Of a stretch of DNA of 64,000 nt, positions 33,355-44,470 are shown piece by piece; positions within the stretch are counted from its first letter, which is position 1; each line of letters begins with the position of its first letter. The translations under genes and the position numbers were made by a program. The notes under the pieces are model-generated. The model saw nothing but the letters and a program-made list of their open reading frames with translations, was not told the DNA's origin and made no database searches. The DNA is from Dicyema japonicum (lineage: Eukaryota; Dicyemida; Rhombozoa; Dicyemidae): contig RDEW01000008.1 of assembly GCA_011109175.1 (NCBI GenBank), forward strand, positions 129,228-193,227, given 5' to 3'.

Positions 33355-33872
33355 ATGATGGTAGATAGAACTGATCCTGTGGTCACTATGAGATTTTTCA
33401 AATCTGTTCAATCATCTTCTATTCCACATGGGGCTAGATCTACTATTCGATCTAAGGTTTCTACGAAAAAACCGAATAAACCAAGAAAACTTGGCCGACG
33501 GAAAGGCCAGAGGATTCAGCAATCACTTCTCTCAATGTTTGGGGACAAGATGTCATCACAATCGTGTCCATCCACCACAACTGAAGGGAATAACTGTCCA
33601 GAATATTTGGATGAAGACTTAGTCGATTCAAATCTGGATTTCTTTACTGTTAAATCCCTACTAATGAACTTAACAAAGTCATTGAATTCATCTCAAAACC
33701 GTGGAAATATTTTCAACTACTTCTCCTCTTTGGTAAATCCTGATAGTGGGGATTTGGTGAAAGTACATATTTTAGTGGGAATGCTCATAAGGTTTTGATT
33801 TGTGTAAATTATAGACACTCCCGCTTGACTGATAGTGCTGACAGGTTGATTGATGATTTGCAAATATTATGA
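33355..33872 (+). CDS. Hypothetical host protein with 23-nt intron and PIP-box-like motif
   Basis: An ATG at 33355 opens 145 codons; splicing out 33792-33814 continues the frame for about 19 codons (HSRLTDSADRLIDDLQIL) to TGA, about 164 residues. The N-terminal third is very basic (KKPNKPRKLGRRKGQR) and runs straight into IQQSLLSMFG. That approximates a PCNA-interacting PIP box (Q-x-x-hydrophobic-x-x-aromatic-aromatic) with Met in place of the first aromatic residue. The rest is acidic then helical (NIFNYFSSLVNPDSGDLVKV). An upstream ATG at 33272 (MPKKKLQNLISIKF) could be a first exon, but I found no in-phase join. Function unknown; a nuclear role is only suggested by the basic tract and PIP-like motif. 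Confidence 0.5.
33792..33814 (+). other. Candidate intron of 23 nt
   Basis: It starts GTTTTGATTT and ends AAATTATAG. Removal joins ATA AG|A CAC in phase and extends the ORF; retained, a stop follows after two codons. Support is weaker than for the PHD-SAM introns because the extension has no known domain. Confidence 0.5.
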
Positions 33873-33874
33873 TC

Positions 33875-35025
33875 CACAATTATGGTCATCCCATGAGGAC
33901 GACATAATTTTTATTATAATAATATTTATTGTAAATCGAGGATCACCTACATTATGACTACGATGGGGTTATGTGGTCCAGAGTAGCATGATAGGAATGT
34001 GTTGGGTTTACCGAGTCTTTACATCGTTCGAACTCCTTAAAATAGCCATTGAAAGAAAAGATCTATAATAAGAAAACGGAGACTACTGTCTGATGATAAG
34101 GCAGTCGATAACCACCAAGAGAGGAAGGGAATGTATTTATAATAGACCGGTCTACTAAATCAGATGCCCTATGACTGATTCCTCGTCTCTGGGTCTACCA
34201 ACATGAATGTAGTAGAGACTTGGGGCTGTGACGGTTTTACATGTGACATTTGAAACCAAAGTTCTGAGGATGTAAGTGAATCCTGGTTCGGCCAAAATTA
34301 AAAGAACTTGGAGGAGCACCTACCAGGAACACGCATAGTGATTCTATGTAAGTCGTAATAATGTGGAATGAGTAATGGACCAAATCAATAATAACCAATG
34401 GAGTACACAGCATCAGTTTTTCTCTGTTTATACAAAAGTTACAGAAAATCATTTTAGAAAGTCTCAGATCGATCAATGAATAACGAAAAGAACACATCGT
34501 CAGCTACATTTCAAAGATAAATTATATCCTCTCGAATCCACCATTTTTGGACTTTAAAAATGTGGTTGAGTTATTTTTTATGTAATGTTGAATGTCGCGT
34601 GCACTGTTACACTAGAATGAACATTACTTGAGCTTTTTTTCTTTTCTTTTTTTAAATTTATTAAGCCAATGTATTTTAAATAGTAAAAGGGAAATTAAAC
34701 AATTAATTAATTCCTTTAATTAACTGTTGGTGATTTTGGGTTATATAAAAAAGAGCACTCACTTTAGGAAGCGTGAATGGCTATGATGTTTTATCTGACA
34801 ATAGATATCGAGATACGCTCTCGAAGCTATCCTGTCACATATAAATCATTTGTGACCCTTTAAATCATTGAGGCGACTTGATCGTCCACTTGTTGGTCAA
34901 AGATTCCTGACTTCTCAATGGCACAAACAAATGATTTCCCGAAATGCTTAGGTACTTCCTTCTCTTCTGATTCTCGGTTTGCTTAGAAGCATTACCTGAC
35001 CACAAAATTCTAAGGAACCAAAAAT
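33875..35025. other. No gene recognised
   Basis: AT-rich sequence. The antisense frame at 34237-34497 (86 codons) has no motif and no good context. No repeat family copy was recognised. Confidence 0.45.
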
Positions 35026-35029
35026 GGCC

Positions 35030-35620
35030 AAGTTGAGAGGATTTATTCTTCTTATTTTATGCACGAGTCAAATGAATTTGTTCCAGTAGCTTTTAAAAAA
35101 ATTTAACATTGGCAAACTCCACTGTCGTTACAGACAGGATTGCGGTACTGCAAATCCGGTGGGGAAGCAAACCAAACTCTACAGTGACAATCATCAACAT
35201 ATACGCCCCGACTGGAATCAGGGCATCTGCCAATCCAGAAGAACTAGACGAATTTTACTCCGCCCTCATAAGGGTTTACAACACCCTCAGTTCTTCATAC
35301 TTTTGCTTAATTGCCGGGGACTGGAATGCCAAAGCAGGAAAAGCCAGATCTGGAGAAACTTGTATCGGATCTCATGGAAGAAATCGGCGAAACACGCCCG
35401 GAATGGCATTAATCCACTTTTGCACTTCCTTGGATCTGTTTTTGTGCAATACGGCATTCCGTCACCCAGCGAGACACAAGAAGACGTGGACTGGAACTAG
35501 GAAGGATTTGCAAGGAAATTACATAAAAATATATAATCAAATTGACTACATACTATGCAGACAAGGTCACAAACATCTCCTCGTAGACTCCAGGTCATAT
35601 GGAAAATAGAGACAAATTGT
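35030..35620 (+). pseudogene. LINE-B endonuclease, 5'-truncated copy
   Basis: The open frame 35109-35609 begins inside the APE endonuclease: VTIINIYAPTGIRA, FCLIAGDWNAKAGKARSGE (metal-binding D-N), LFLCNTAFRHPARHKKTWTG, IYNQIDYILCRQGH. The N-terminal QETK segment is missing, so the element is 5'-truncated or rearranged near 35030. A stop at 35609 ends the frame. The same endonuclease appears at 26246-26461 and 57719-58137 on the minus strand. Confidence 0.85.
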
Positions 35621-35639
35621 GGTTACGATACAAAGTCTA

Positions 35640-37770
35640 TAACCAAATGAAAACACCTTCCAATAAAAAGCAGGCGCAATATGATATCCAATTATTACAT
35701 GACAAGTCAACTTAACAAAAATATGCGTATCAACTAAATCTTGAACTTAATGATGTCGACGAAACTAAACCTGTTCATATTATTTGGGACAAAGTCACAA
35801 AGTCGATAAAAGGTACAGCATGTGATGTGTTGGGAAGTATTACAAAACCCCGTAAATTTTACAATCATGATATTTGCGTCCTATCAGTAAACCAGAAAGC
35901 CTTGAATTGAAGATAGAAAACTCAAGGTCTCCAGAAAAGGCCAAGGAACTTCGGCAACAACGAAACCGAACATTACTAAAAATCAAGCAAACTCAGAAAT
36001 CCCTAACAACTAAAGAAATAGAAAAACAAATTGAAGAAATTGAAAAATATAAAGATGGAGTGAAAATGTTCAAAGCTATTCAATTAATTAATAAGAAAAA
36101 GAGTGCAAGCCCCATAATAATCAATGACATCCTTGGCAGAATAATTATCGATGAAAACGACAAAGCAGCTACTATATCCGCTTATTACTATCATATGCTC
36201 AACTGGGACAACGAAAGAGGCTATAAATTTGGTACACAAGTCAAGCATGGTTTGGACATCCCAATAAACACACAAAACACTGGATGCAATTAAAAAATTG
36301 AAAAATGACAGATCGGCAGGACCAGAGAATATCCCAGCCGAACTTATAAAGTATGCCCCAGTGAAGTTGGTAACAATCATTACCAATATACTCAACAAAA
36401 TATTTGAAGAAAACACTAGTTAGACATTGGCAAGGGTTGGTTAATTCCACTGCAAAAACTGGGAAAACCCAAAGGGCCCCTTTCCAACCTAAGACCAATC
36501 ATCCTACTAACTACGCTGCGAAAAATCTTGTCAATCATTACATTGGAAAGAATCAAAGACAAGGTGGAGTATTTTCTGTCACCAGGACAAAGTGGTTTCC
36601 GGTCAGGCAGATCCACTGCCGATGTCATTTGGACACACAGATGGTCAAGTGCTCTATGCCAAAAATATAAAAAGTGCATAGATGTTCTCGGAATAGACAT
36701 GTCCAGAGCGTTTGACTCAGTTCATAGAGGCAAACTTCTTGAAGTACTCACAAGCTTCCTAACAACGGATGATGTCAAAATTATACAAAAACTACTGCAG
36801 AATACGCAACTAGCAACCAAACTCGGAAAAACTACTTCAGAATTCTTTTATACTTCACGTGGAATTCCGCAAGGAGACTCTTTGTCACCAGTTCTATTCA
36901 TAATCTACCTGGAGGCTGCACTGAGAGATTTCAGGCCTTTAATTGAGAACAACAAAATAATCGAGTTAATATATGCAGACGATCTTGACTTTGTTTCTGA
37001 GGATGTTGAAATTCTTCATCACGTTCTCAAAAACTTACCAAATGCTTTTTCTAAATGGTTCTTAGTTATCAATCAGGACAAAACTGAATATACAAAACTT
37101 GTACGAGTTGTACGCACTTACGATGAATCATGGAGAAAACATAAAAAAGTTGGTTCACTACTTGGAGACTCAGAAGATGTTCCCCACAGAAAAATCCTTT
37201 CCACTGCTGCATATAAAAAATTCTTAACTATCTGGCGTTCTAAGAAGAGCATAACTACGAATACAAAGCTAAAATTGTATAAAACATTCGTGGTTCCAGT
37301 CCTGATATACAACTGTGGGACATGGGGACTACGAAACGGGAAATAGACAATCTGGATCAATTTCATAGAAATCAACTAAGAAACATCTTGAGAATACATT
37401 TCCCGAAAAAGATATCAAATTCAGAACTGTAAAAAAGATGTGGCTTAAGGCCATTATCAGAGGAGATTCTCAAGGCTAGGTGGAGACTTTTTGGTCACAT
37501 CTTACGAATGGATATGTTGACTCCACCAAACATTGCAATGGAGAACTATTTCGCACAACTGAAGGATCCTTCCGTGCCAGGCCTAGAGTGACGTTGCCTT
37601 CAGTACTAAATGATGACCTAATCCGAATAAACAAATCTCTACGAAATGGTGAAGATTTTGACTCACTACGAGCAATGGCCAGGAACAGGGGAACATGGAA
37701 GAGGATGTGTGGAAGGATACGGACGTGGAACTTAATTAATCTAATTAATTTTTGATTTCCCGGGAGTGCT
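35640..37770 (+). pseudogene. LINE-B reverse transcriptase and C-terminal domain
   Basis: The best RT reading frame of the window is 36528-37346. It contains FLSPGQSGFRSGRSTADVIW, GIDMSRAFDSVHRGKLLE, SRGIPQGDSLSPVLFIIYLE and an intact catalytic LIYADDLDFV, then WFLVINQDKTEYTKL and KVGSLLGDSEDVPHRK, ending with LYKTFVVPVLIYNCGTWGL. The linker (35874-36293) is a charged coiled-coil-like stretch (IEKQIEEIEKYKDG, KAIQLINKKKSAS). After a frameshift near 37345 come NQLRNILRIHFPKKISN, RWRLFGHILRMDM and FRARPRVTLPSVLNDDL to about 37750. Several frame changes upstream of 36528 prevent a full product. Confidence 0.9.
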
Positions 37771-37959
37771 TAAAAAACTCCACTGTAGTGCTAAATGTCA
37801 TTTATATAATAATTTTCAACATTTCATCATATTTCTAGCGGACGGATAACTTTTTTCTCTGTAACACTACCATCATGAACAAATTCTGACATAAAATACG
37901 TGGTCAGGGCGCAAGACTGAATTTACAGCTAAACAGGACTATTGTGACTGAATCCTGTT

Positions 37960-38720
37960 CATACTTAGCAAAAACTGGTCATTGCTAAAAGCACGTTCGA
38001 GACAATATAATCTGAAACTTAATGAACTATTCCAATCTGGTTTTTGGTGTAAGAAACGTCCGGATACGTAACTCAATGACTTATCTACAAATCTGCTACC
38101 AAAAATCATTAGGTTTTTTCGGCAAATCTCTCACTAGCGACGGACCTACCAAATTAGCTATCACAAATGAATCATTTTTGGAAGGAACAAAAATATTTTA
38201 ATTTTTAGTCAATCAGCATAGGTCAATGTGGCTACAAAAAATAAACATCGATAATATCAGAGAACTTGTGTGTTGAGAGAAAAACTATTAAATTAAAAAT
38301 CAAGAAGGGCTTAAATATTTGATAAAAACTTAATATCATTAATCGGATCAAACAAGCAGAGGAATTAAAAAACATGCAAAACATTTACCAAGCCATTCAG
38401 TCGCTCGAGATAGATCAATTAAATCACCTTTAACCATCGAAAATTGGCATGGTCGACAAATCGAAGATTAAAAAAATTAGATGAGCACATCTCGAGACCA
38501 TTTTAAGAAATTAATATTTCAAATGACCAGACTAGATACTTGAAGAATATTCCAGTTATTCTTGACATGCAAACCCAAAGAAAACGGAGATAATATAACA
38601 CAAGAAGTAGAAAGACAGAACTAATAAGTACTCAGCAAAACCAAAAAGTTGAACCTTCTTAAGGACCACAAAAATAGTCTAGAAAACATTCGCAAATGCC
38701 ACTCTACGAAATTTTACAAA
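37960..38720 (+). pseudogene. LINE-B linker fragment, heavily decayed
   Basis: Short matches in LINE-B order: ARSRQYNLKLNELFQ (compare YAYQLNLELNDVDE near 35720), then EELKNMQNIYQAIQSLE (compare KDGVKMFKAIQLINKKK near 36060). No catalytic domain remains. It lies directly downstream of the better copy in the same orientation. Confidence 0.4.
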
Positions 38721-39169
38721 TTAAAACATATATATTAATGATTTAATAACTAATATTTTGGAAAAAATATATCGGATTTGTTAAATCGCATTATAATTTT
38801 AAATCGTATCAAAAAATCAAATTTGAGAAATTTTTATGTAAGGAAAACAACAGTCTGATGTCCAATGCTCTGTTTAAAATCACCTCAATTAGACAGGTTA
38901 CTCAGTGTATATTTTCAACCTAAATATTTACTGTTAACGATTTATTTTAGATATTTTAATTTCTTTCATTTAAATTCCAAAATTTAAATATCCTGAAAAA
39001 AATTAATTTTATTAAATTAAAACAAAATTATAAATATTAAATTTTATTTATTTAGACATAATATACAATAAATATAAAAGATTAAGTTATTATCAATGAA
39101 ACTAATAACAAGTATAGCCAAATTATAGTGATTTTGATAAATATATTATTCTCTACAAAATAAATACTG

Positions 39170-39911
39170 AAGTCATCGGATATAAAAAGAGCGATTGTCC
39201 TGTCCCTACATGGATAATTCCAATAAAGTCTAATGATCAGACCTTCTCCGTCTTATTTCAGGGAATCGTAAATTTGACATATATTGATCCAAATGATGAT
39301 GTATTAAGTGTTGTTATAAACCAAGTTTCATGAAATCAATTTGAATAATGCTACGATTAGCTATGGGAAATCTCCACAACATTATATATCTTTTATTATC
39401 AGATAATAAAGGAATTCAATTAGATTTAAATTTTGTTGATGGAAAGGCCTATTATACAAAAATTCGTGATCTTTATCGATGGTAATATGATAATTTGAAC
39501 TCAGGTAATTGGATTACTGGTGGTGATACTGATTATTTGAACAAAGCATCGAAGAATACTCACTTTGACTGTCCTAACTTATTGATAAACTTGGCCCGGA
39601 TTATAAAGCGAAAATTTATTATATGAAACTTCAACTATTTGATGGAAAAAAGTGGCACAAGTTTTTCTGGAAAAAGTCAAATTTATTATAATTATTAGAA
39701 TCAACGTGTGATCCACGATACCTAAATAAACAAGTTTATTCACTGAATGGTAAAATTATAATTTATTTTATAGAAACTGATTGTACAACTAAAAATACAG
39801 TTAAAAGTAAAATTTAATTTTATTTCTATAGGTCCTAATGTTGATAGTTCTATAAAACGTACAATATTGGGTAAATTAATGATTTTCCTTGTGGGAATAT
39901 TAGTTATTTAA
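39170..39911 (+). CDS. Putative membrane protein gene or pseudogene with 23-25-nt introns
   Basis: Coding-like pieces run in order: SDCPVPTWIIPIKSNDQTFS (39192), GIVNLTYIDPNDD, FHEINLNNATISYGKSPQ, NFVDGKAYYTKIRDLYRW, NWITGGDTDYLNKASKNTHF, KIYYMKLQLFDGKKWHKFFW, then TILGKLMIFLVGILVI and a stop. Four GT-AG segments of 23-25 nt (39301-39325, 39482-39504, 39750-39773, 39807-39831) sit between or within pieces. The first and last restore the frame exactly; the other two do not settle it. Breaks remain near 39400, 39580 and 39690. The last 14 residues form a hydrophobic helix, suggesting a C-terminal membrane anchor. The pieces VDGKAYYTK and FDGKKWHKF look like two copies of one repeat. Family not recognised. 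Confidence 0.45.
39301..39325 (+). other. Candidate intron of 25 nt
   Basis: It starts GTATTAAG and ends AAACCAAG. Removal joins DPNDD to FHEINLNNATISYGK in phase 0; retained, a TGA follows. Confidence 0.45.
39750..39773 (+). other. Candidate intron of 24 nt
   Basis: It starts GTAAAATTAT and ends TTTTATAG. Its length is divisible by three and it has no stop, so it could be retained. Its near identity in pattern to the intron at 39807-39831 (GTAAAATTTA ... TCTATAG) favours splicing. Confidence 0.4.
39807..39831 (+). other. Candidate intron of 25 nt
   Basis: It starts GTAAAATTTA and ends TTTCTATAG. Removal joins KNTVK to SPNVDSSIKRTILGK through a split AGT codon; retained, TAA follows. Good splice-site consensus at both ends. 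Confidence 0.55.
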
Positions 39912-40204
39912 TTAAATTTGGGCTTCTGTTATTATTTGGACTTTTGTTATTATTTGGAGTTGTTATTTAATCTGTATTTATTATTTACTCGACCTCATTA
40001 ATAAGTGATCGGACAGGATGTCTAAATCCATCTCAAGCATATAGGTTGTTTGCTTAGAGAATTACAAAGGAATGACTGCGATTGTTAATTAAACAATTCA
40101 CTAAGCCAGGATGGTGAATATTAAAGCACGGAACAGTTACCAGAGCTTTTGATAAATATTCATTTGGAAAATATGAACAAATATTTTATTAAATAATACT
40201 TATT

Positions 40205-40445
40205 CTAGAGGGAAAAAGCCACACTTTTCGCGAGAATCATATTACGGTTAGCTCCCCATTCACACACTTTATTAAAGTGAAGGACAGTTAGGATAACAAA
40301 TCGTAGAAAGAAAGAACCAAAGAAAGCTCATCTCTTCTATTTAGAAAATCCGGGTTTGAAGTGAAATATTCACTGATAGCTGCGTCACCAAAGCATCGTA
40401 GATGCGTAGAACCTCCAGACGGAGTCTAAAGAAGCGTGATTCGGT
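40205..40445 (-). repeat. SINE-T copy 3
   Basis: ACACACTTTATTAAAGTGAAGG, then ATCCGGGTTTGAAGTG, then GCATCGTAGATGCGTAGAACCT follow the SINE-T body (compare 58-250). The tRNA head is lost beyond about 40440. Confidence 0.6.
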
Positions 40446-40494
40446 CCAGGGTCATCTATAAAGGACATAGATCCAACAATTAAAAAAAGAAGCG

Positions 40495-40610
40495 GAGAGC
40501 AATTTGTAGTTCTCCTTCTACGATTAGTCATAATTACTGTTCTTTACTTAAATCAAGTGTGTGTCCTTCCTGAGCGGAGCTATAGCTACTATGGCTCTGC
40601 CTATAAGTGC
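40495..40610 (+). repeat. SINE-T 3' half, opposite orientation
   Basis: CTGTTCTTTACTTAAATCAAG, TGTGTGTCC and CGGAGCTATAGCTACTATGG are the reverse complement of 40-95, so this copy points the other way from its neighbour at 40205-40445. The pair forms a diverged inverted repeat with a spacer of about 50 bp. Confidence 0.6.
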
Positions 40611-40639
40611 AGTTTTTTTACAGAAGACACATTTGCATA

Positions 40640-42010
40640 GTTTAGCAAAGAAATCATCCTTGAAGTAGTTAAACAGCTTTCGAACTGGAGAGCTAGCGGA
40701 TGTGATGGGGTTTACAACCATCACTTCTCAAAAAAGTCACATCAATTTATGACCACCGCTATGAAGAGGTCTCCAAGTTAATTCACGGAAGGTATACTCA
40801 TGATGACTGGTTCTACACTGGAACACGTATTTTATTCCGAAGAAAGACGTGTACCATACCCCAAAAGACATAAGACCCATTACATGTATAATTTGCCACT
40901 GTGTGGATTGACGTTAAGAAGGCCTTCGATTCAGTTGATCATGACTTTTTTCGGTACTCCATAACACTGGACCCCCTTTCTAGATTGTAGATTTCGTGAA
41001 AACTTGATCACGAAATGGAAAATTGATTTGAAGTTTAATCAAAAATTTGGGAAATCAACATAAGAGAGGGATAATGCAGAGTGACTCTGTCACCGCAGAT
41101 CTTCGTGCTTGCAATGGACCTTCTTAGCATGATACTAAATGCGATATTGGTTATTGACAACCATGACCCTAGATCCTCTAGCTATGTAACAATCCACCTT
41201 CTGATAAAATATTCTCTCGAGAAAGAAAAAAACACAACGATTATGATGATGGCGTTGATTCTTTTTTTGAATCCGCTGGACTTAAACGAAATGTGAAAAA
41301 TCTGCTACTAATGTACTCACAGAATAGATGTAGATAGAAATTCTTACACAGAATCGGATTTATTAAGCTTGGAAGAGGATTGGTATCCATTATCAATAAT
41401 TGAAGGATACATTACAATTCTTCCGAGACTGGAAAGATGTCGAATCATTGTTTGAAGAAATCAAGGAATCAACGTGTGATAAAATCAAAGAAACACAATT
41501 GGCACAATCGTAGAATTCCTCAATCAAAGATATAAAGAATCCGCTGTTATGCATTTGGACTTACTAAAGAGCTCCAGGAGAAATCTTGAATGGAACAAAT
41601 ACTGAGGAAGCAATTGCATGGAACTCTTCGAATGTCTGGATGAAACAACGTCGACTTTAGAGAATCATCTCAGTGGTTATCACGTGGGAACAATTCTCAA
41701 AAGATAGAAGAATTGTCGTTTCTTATAAAAGACCGTAATTTATTTTTAAACAATGGTGGCGGAAAAGTGGCAATTCTGCAGGAAAAGTGTCGAACAGAGA
41801 TTACCTGCGAAGACATAAAGAGGTAGTTAAAAACATACATCTGCACTTGTGTTGTCAATATATAATTAAGAAGACTAAGAGATTCAATACACACTTTGTA
41901 CAGTCTATTGTTGCAATCGAGTCTGTAGAGATTTGAGTGGATACAACAATAGCCACAGATACGAAGGTACAAAATAACAAATCGAACATATTTGTGTTCG
42001 ATTGACTTGT
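40640..42010 (+). pseudogene. LINE-R, RT and restriction-like endonuclease (R4/NeSL-like)
   Basis: Decayed pieces in the order of a restriction-like-endonuclease LINE: NWRASGCDGVYNHHF (about 40688-40732), WIDVKKAFDSVDHDFF (about 40903-40952), then MQSDSVT read one frame off as LSPQIFVLAMDLLSMILNA (41084-41140). LGRGLVSIINN (about 41369-41401) corresponds to the GGRGL thumb motif. The C-terminal IATDTKVQNNKSNIFVFD (about 41950-42005) corresponds to the TD-x-NKPDI-x-D nuclease core. Stops are frequent. The YADD box was not found. Clade is inferred from motif order and nuclease position after the RT. Confidence 0.6.
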
Positions 42011-42540
42011 GATGGATTGTCAGCAGATACTAAAACACTATTTAGATGCCTAAAGCTGGAATGTATGTGAAAGCTTATATGCAGACTGTCACGATTAAGA
42101 AGACAGCAGAAAGCATTCTTAACAATACAGAGATCAAATGGGAATTGCGAACGACTATGAGAAAAAAACTAGTACGAAGGACATGCTGTGAAGGATTCTG
42201 TTTGCTTGAAAGTCTGAATTGTCAAATTGAAGAAAGGAAAACCAAATCCATGACTGACAAAATTATTTACTACTTACATAGAGCCTGAATGTGAGTTGGG
42301 AGAGCTCAAAGAAAAAAAAATTTATGATGCCCTCTCAAATGTATATGCAGAACTCTCCTCATCCCTCTTCTTATTATTATCGATACTGGAATGCAATAGC
42401 TGGTAGATCATATGATGAAGACCTATGTATTGGATCACATGAGAGAAACAGAAAAAAACCAAGATGGTACACTGATCAAGAGGAATAACAAAATCGCTAT
42501 TTGGTATGCAAATAAGGTCAAAATAGATAAACGGTCTCAA
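42011..42540 (+). other. Two short ORFs, possibly LINE-associated
   Basis: Frame 42046-42288 (80 codons) reads KAYMQTVTIKKTAESILNN and KWELRTTMRKKLVRRTCCEG. Frame 42291-42488 reads SSYYYRYWNAIAGRSYDEDL and SHERNRKKPRWYTDQEE. Neither has a recognised domain. Position right after LINE-R suggests they are 5' parts of another retrotransposon copy or decayed spacer. Confidence 0.25.
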
Positions 42541-43069
42541 TAAATCTATAGAAGTTTGTTTGCTTTATAATTCAAATCCAATCAAGGTTGGTAACGACTT
42601 TGGCGAAGTAACGAGTGTGGATCTCGGCATTCCACTATCACAGGAGTTAGAAAATTATAATTTATTTATTGTGTATAGCAGGAGAACCCGGGCATCTTCG
42701 TGTCTGCGCTGATAAGTAAAACTTATCACTCCAAATCATATGATTACCTGAGCCATTAATGAAACCAAGGGAATTACAATGTATTTCCATGATAACCAAA
42801 AGAATTCAACAATTACTACAATTTATCAAGAGGATAGAAAATGTAGCAAAGGCAAAATTCAAAAAATTTCTCTTTTTATCTTTAATAGACTTTATTAACA
42901 AAGAAAGTAAATAGGGTATTAATTGGCTTCTTTAGCTTGTACTCTCCTCTGCGCTCTAAGACCCCTTTTATTATTTATTCTGTGCTGTTACATACGAGTA
43001 AATGATGGCATCCACTTTTAGGAAATTTGCCATCCTTTTCTCGGCTGCATCTCTGATCGACATTAATAA

Positions 43070-43740
43070 AAAATCTTAATCTGACTTCTTATTGAGTCAT
43101 TTGCGCAAGGAAATCTTAATATCAAAAAATAAACATAAAATTTATAGATAAAAATTACAAGTCATGTTAATCATACTTCGGACATTGTATTTGTCAATAA
43201 AACAAACTTTAATAGAATATTCATTCTATTTGTTATCTATCCGCGTATAGATATTATTTATTTCCTTTTTAGCTCCTGAGTTCTTTCGACAAAACCCGTC
43301 TTATTCCTGTATGAAACAATCATCGACTCTAAAGTTTTACGTATAACCAATGATTGAATATACGTATAGGTTTTTTCGCTTATGTTTAGAGATCTGGAAT
43401 GTTCTCACGAATGTGAGCTTACCAATCCATCCCAAGTTAGTACTATTGAGACAATCCTCACTTTAGCATGGTGTATTGATTCCAGTTCTTTCGACAAAAG
43501 ATCATACTTTCTTAATTTTTCGAATTTTACTTGTTGGTAATTTTGATCGATTTAACTAAACAGTATTTGATTTTTTTGTCGTAGATAAATAAATCAGGCT
43601 CGTTGTGTTCAATGTTGATAAAAATATCAACCCTTATTTCTACCGAATCACTCATCATAATTGTTTGCACTAAGTGGGTTTTTAATCTCTTTTCGTTTTT
43701 GAGACAGTATTCTTTGCAAAAATAGAAGTGAAGGCACCGT
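43070..43740 (-). pseudogene. LINE-R C-terminal restriction-like endonuclease fragment
   Basis: On the minus strand from about 43660 it reads IRVDIFINIEHNEPDLFIYD, then KKIKYCLVKSIKIT, then KFEKLRKYDLLSKELESIHH and AKVRIVSIVLTWDGLV. This is the EPD...D...K pattern and trailing helices of the nuclease that follows the RT in R4/NeSL-type LINEs. Two stops interrupt it. Upstream (43700-43850) nothing of the RT is recognised. Opposite strand to the 40640 copy. Confidence 0.6.
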
Positions 43741-43859
43741 ACGACTTAATTGTGTCTTCTGACGTAATATCCATGCAATATTTGCCACATAATTAAAATA
43801 TATTTAAATTCTAAATTTTTTAATTATTGTGAATCTTATGGTATCTCCCCTACACATTT

Positions 43860-44180
43860 CTTTTATTCAAGAATACAATGCAGTTGTTTATTACCCTCAA
43901 AAGACACAATATCCAGCTGATGCATCTGAATCGGAAAGACGAAAAATCAGAAGATCCAATAATTTAAGAATGATTGAATACCAATTATTTTTAGCAAGAA
44001 TCTGATGGCTTAATCAAGCACGTTGTTTGTGAATTTGAGATTAAAAAAATTAATTAAATTTTAATCAAAGAACATTCTGATGGACACCCTGGAATCAATA
44101 AGATTCTGACTCTTTTGTCAAAAAAACGTGGGATTTAAAAAATCAACTATCATTGATTTTATTTCAAACTTAGTTCTTGT
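43860..44180 (+). pseudogene. Integrase zinc-binding (H2C2-like) fragment
   Basis: Pieces ESERRKIRRSNNLRMIEYQL, GLIKHVVCEFEIKK and LIKEHSDGHPGINKILTLLS resemble the N-terminal zinc-binding segment of retroviral-type integrases as found in Ginger/KRBA2-like transposons and Ty3 elements (H-x3-H-x-G-x-x-K-T). The frame is broken twice. A core-domain scrap of the same general kind lies on the minus strand at 53400-53840. Confidence 0.45.
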
Positions 44181-44397
44181 TCTGGATTCAATTCCATGAC
44201 TTGTGGGGTTGTGTTGTATTTAGTATATGTCACCGTATGTTGGAGGAATCCGCCGTTGAATGAATTTTTTCAATTTTTTCAATTTTTTATTAAACTTAGA
44301 AAAAATATACATTAATAATTTAATAAAAAATATTAGAAAATACAATTTAAGGAGAATCAACATAACCAACATATTACATATCACTATCGATTAGTAC

Positions 44398-44470
44398 AGG
44401 CGTGTCAAACACGCGGCTCTCGACAAGCGGCCCTCAGTAGACCTTGACTAGCACTAGTGCGACCAGATTT
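44398..44470. mobile_element. Possible hAT-type terminus
   Basis: CAGGCGTGTCAAACACGCGG followed by CTCTCGACAAGCGGCCCTC has the form of the CAGGGGTGTCAAACT...GCGGCCC ends of animal hAT elements. No matching second end or 8-bp duplication was found nearby. An open 62-codon frame (44457-44645) follows without a domain. Confidence 0.3.

Noticed and set aside
33355-33872. Assignment to a Fanconi-pathway protein because of an NIFNYF-like patch
   Set aside because: Only a few residues agree and the surrounding order does not; too weak to name.
36084-36700. Antisense frames over the LINE-B RT (84-110 codons)
   Set aside because: They mirror the real RT frame on the plus strand and contain no motif.
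39170-39911. Alternative genetic code with TAA read as Gln, because in-frame TAA codons sit inside coding-like sequence
   Set aside because: The PHD-SAM gene and several LINE ORFs end properly at TAA or TGA, and decay or unresolved introns explain these stops more simply.
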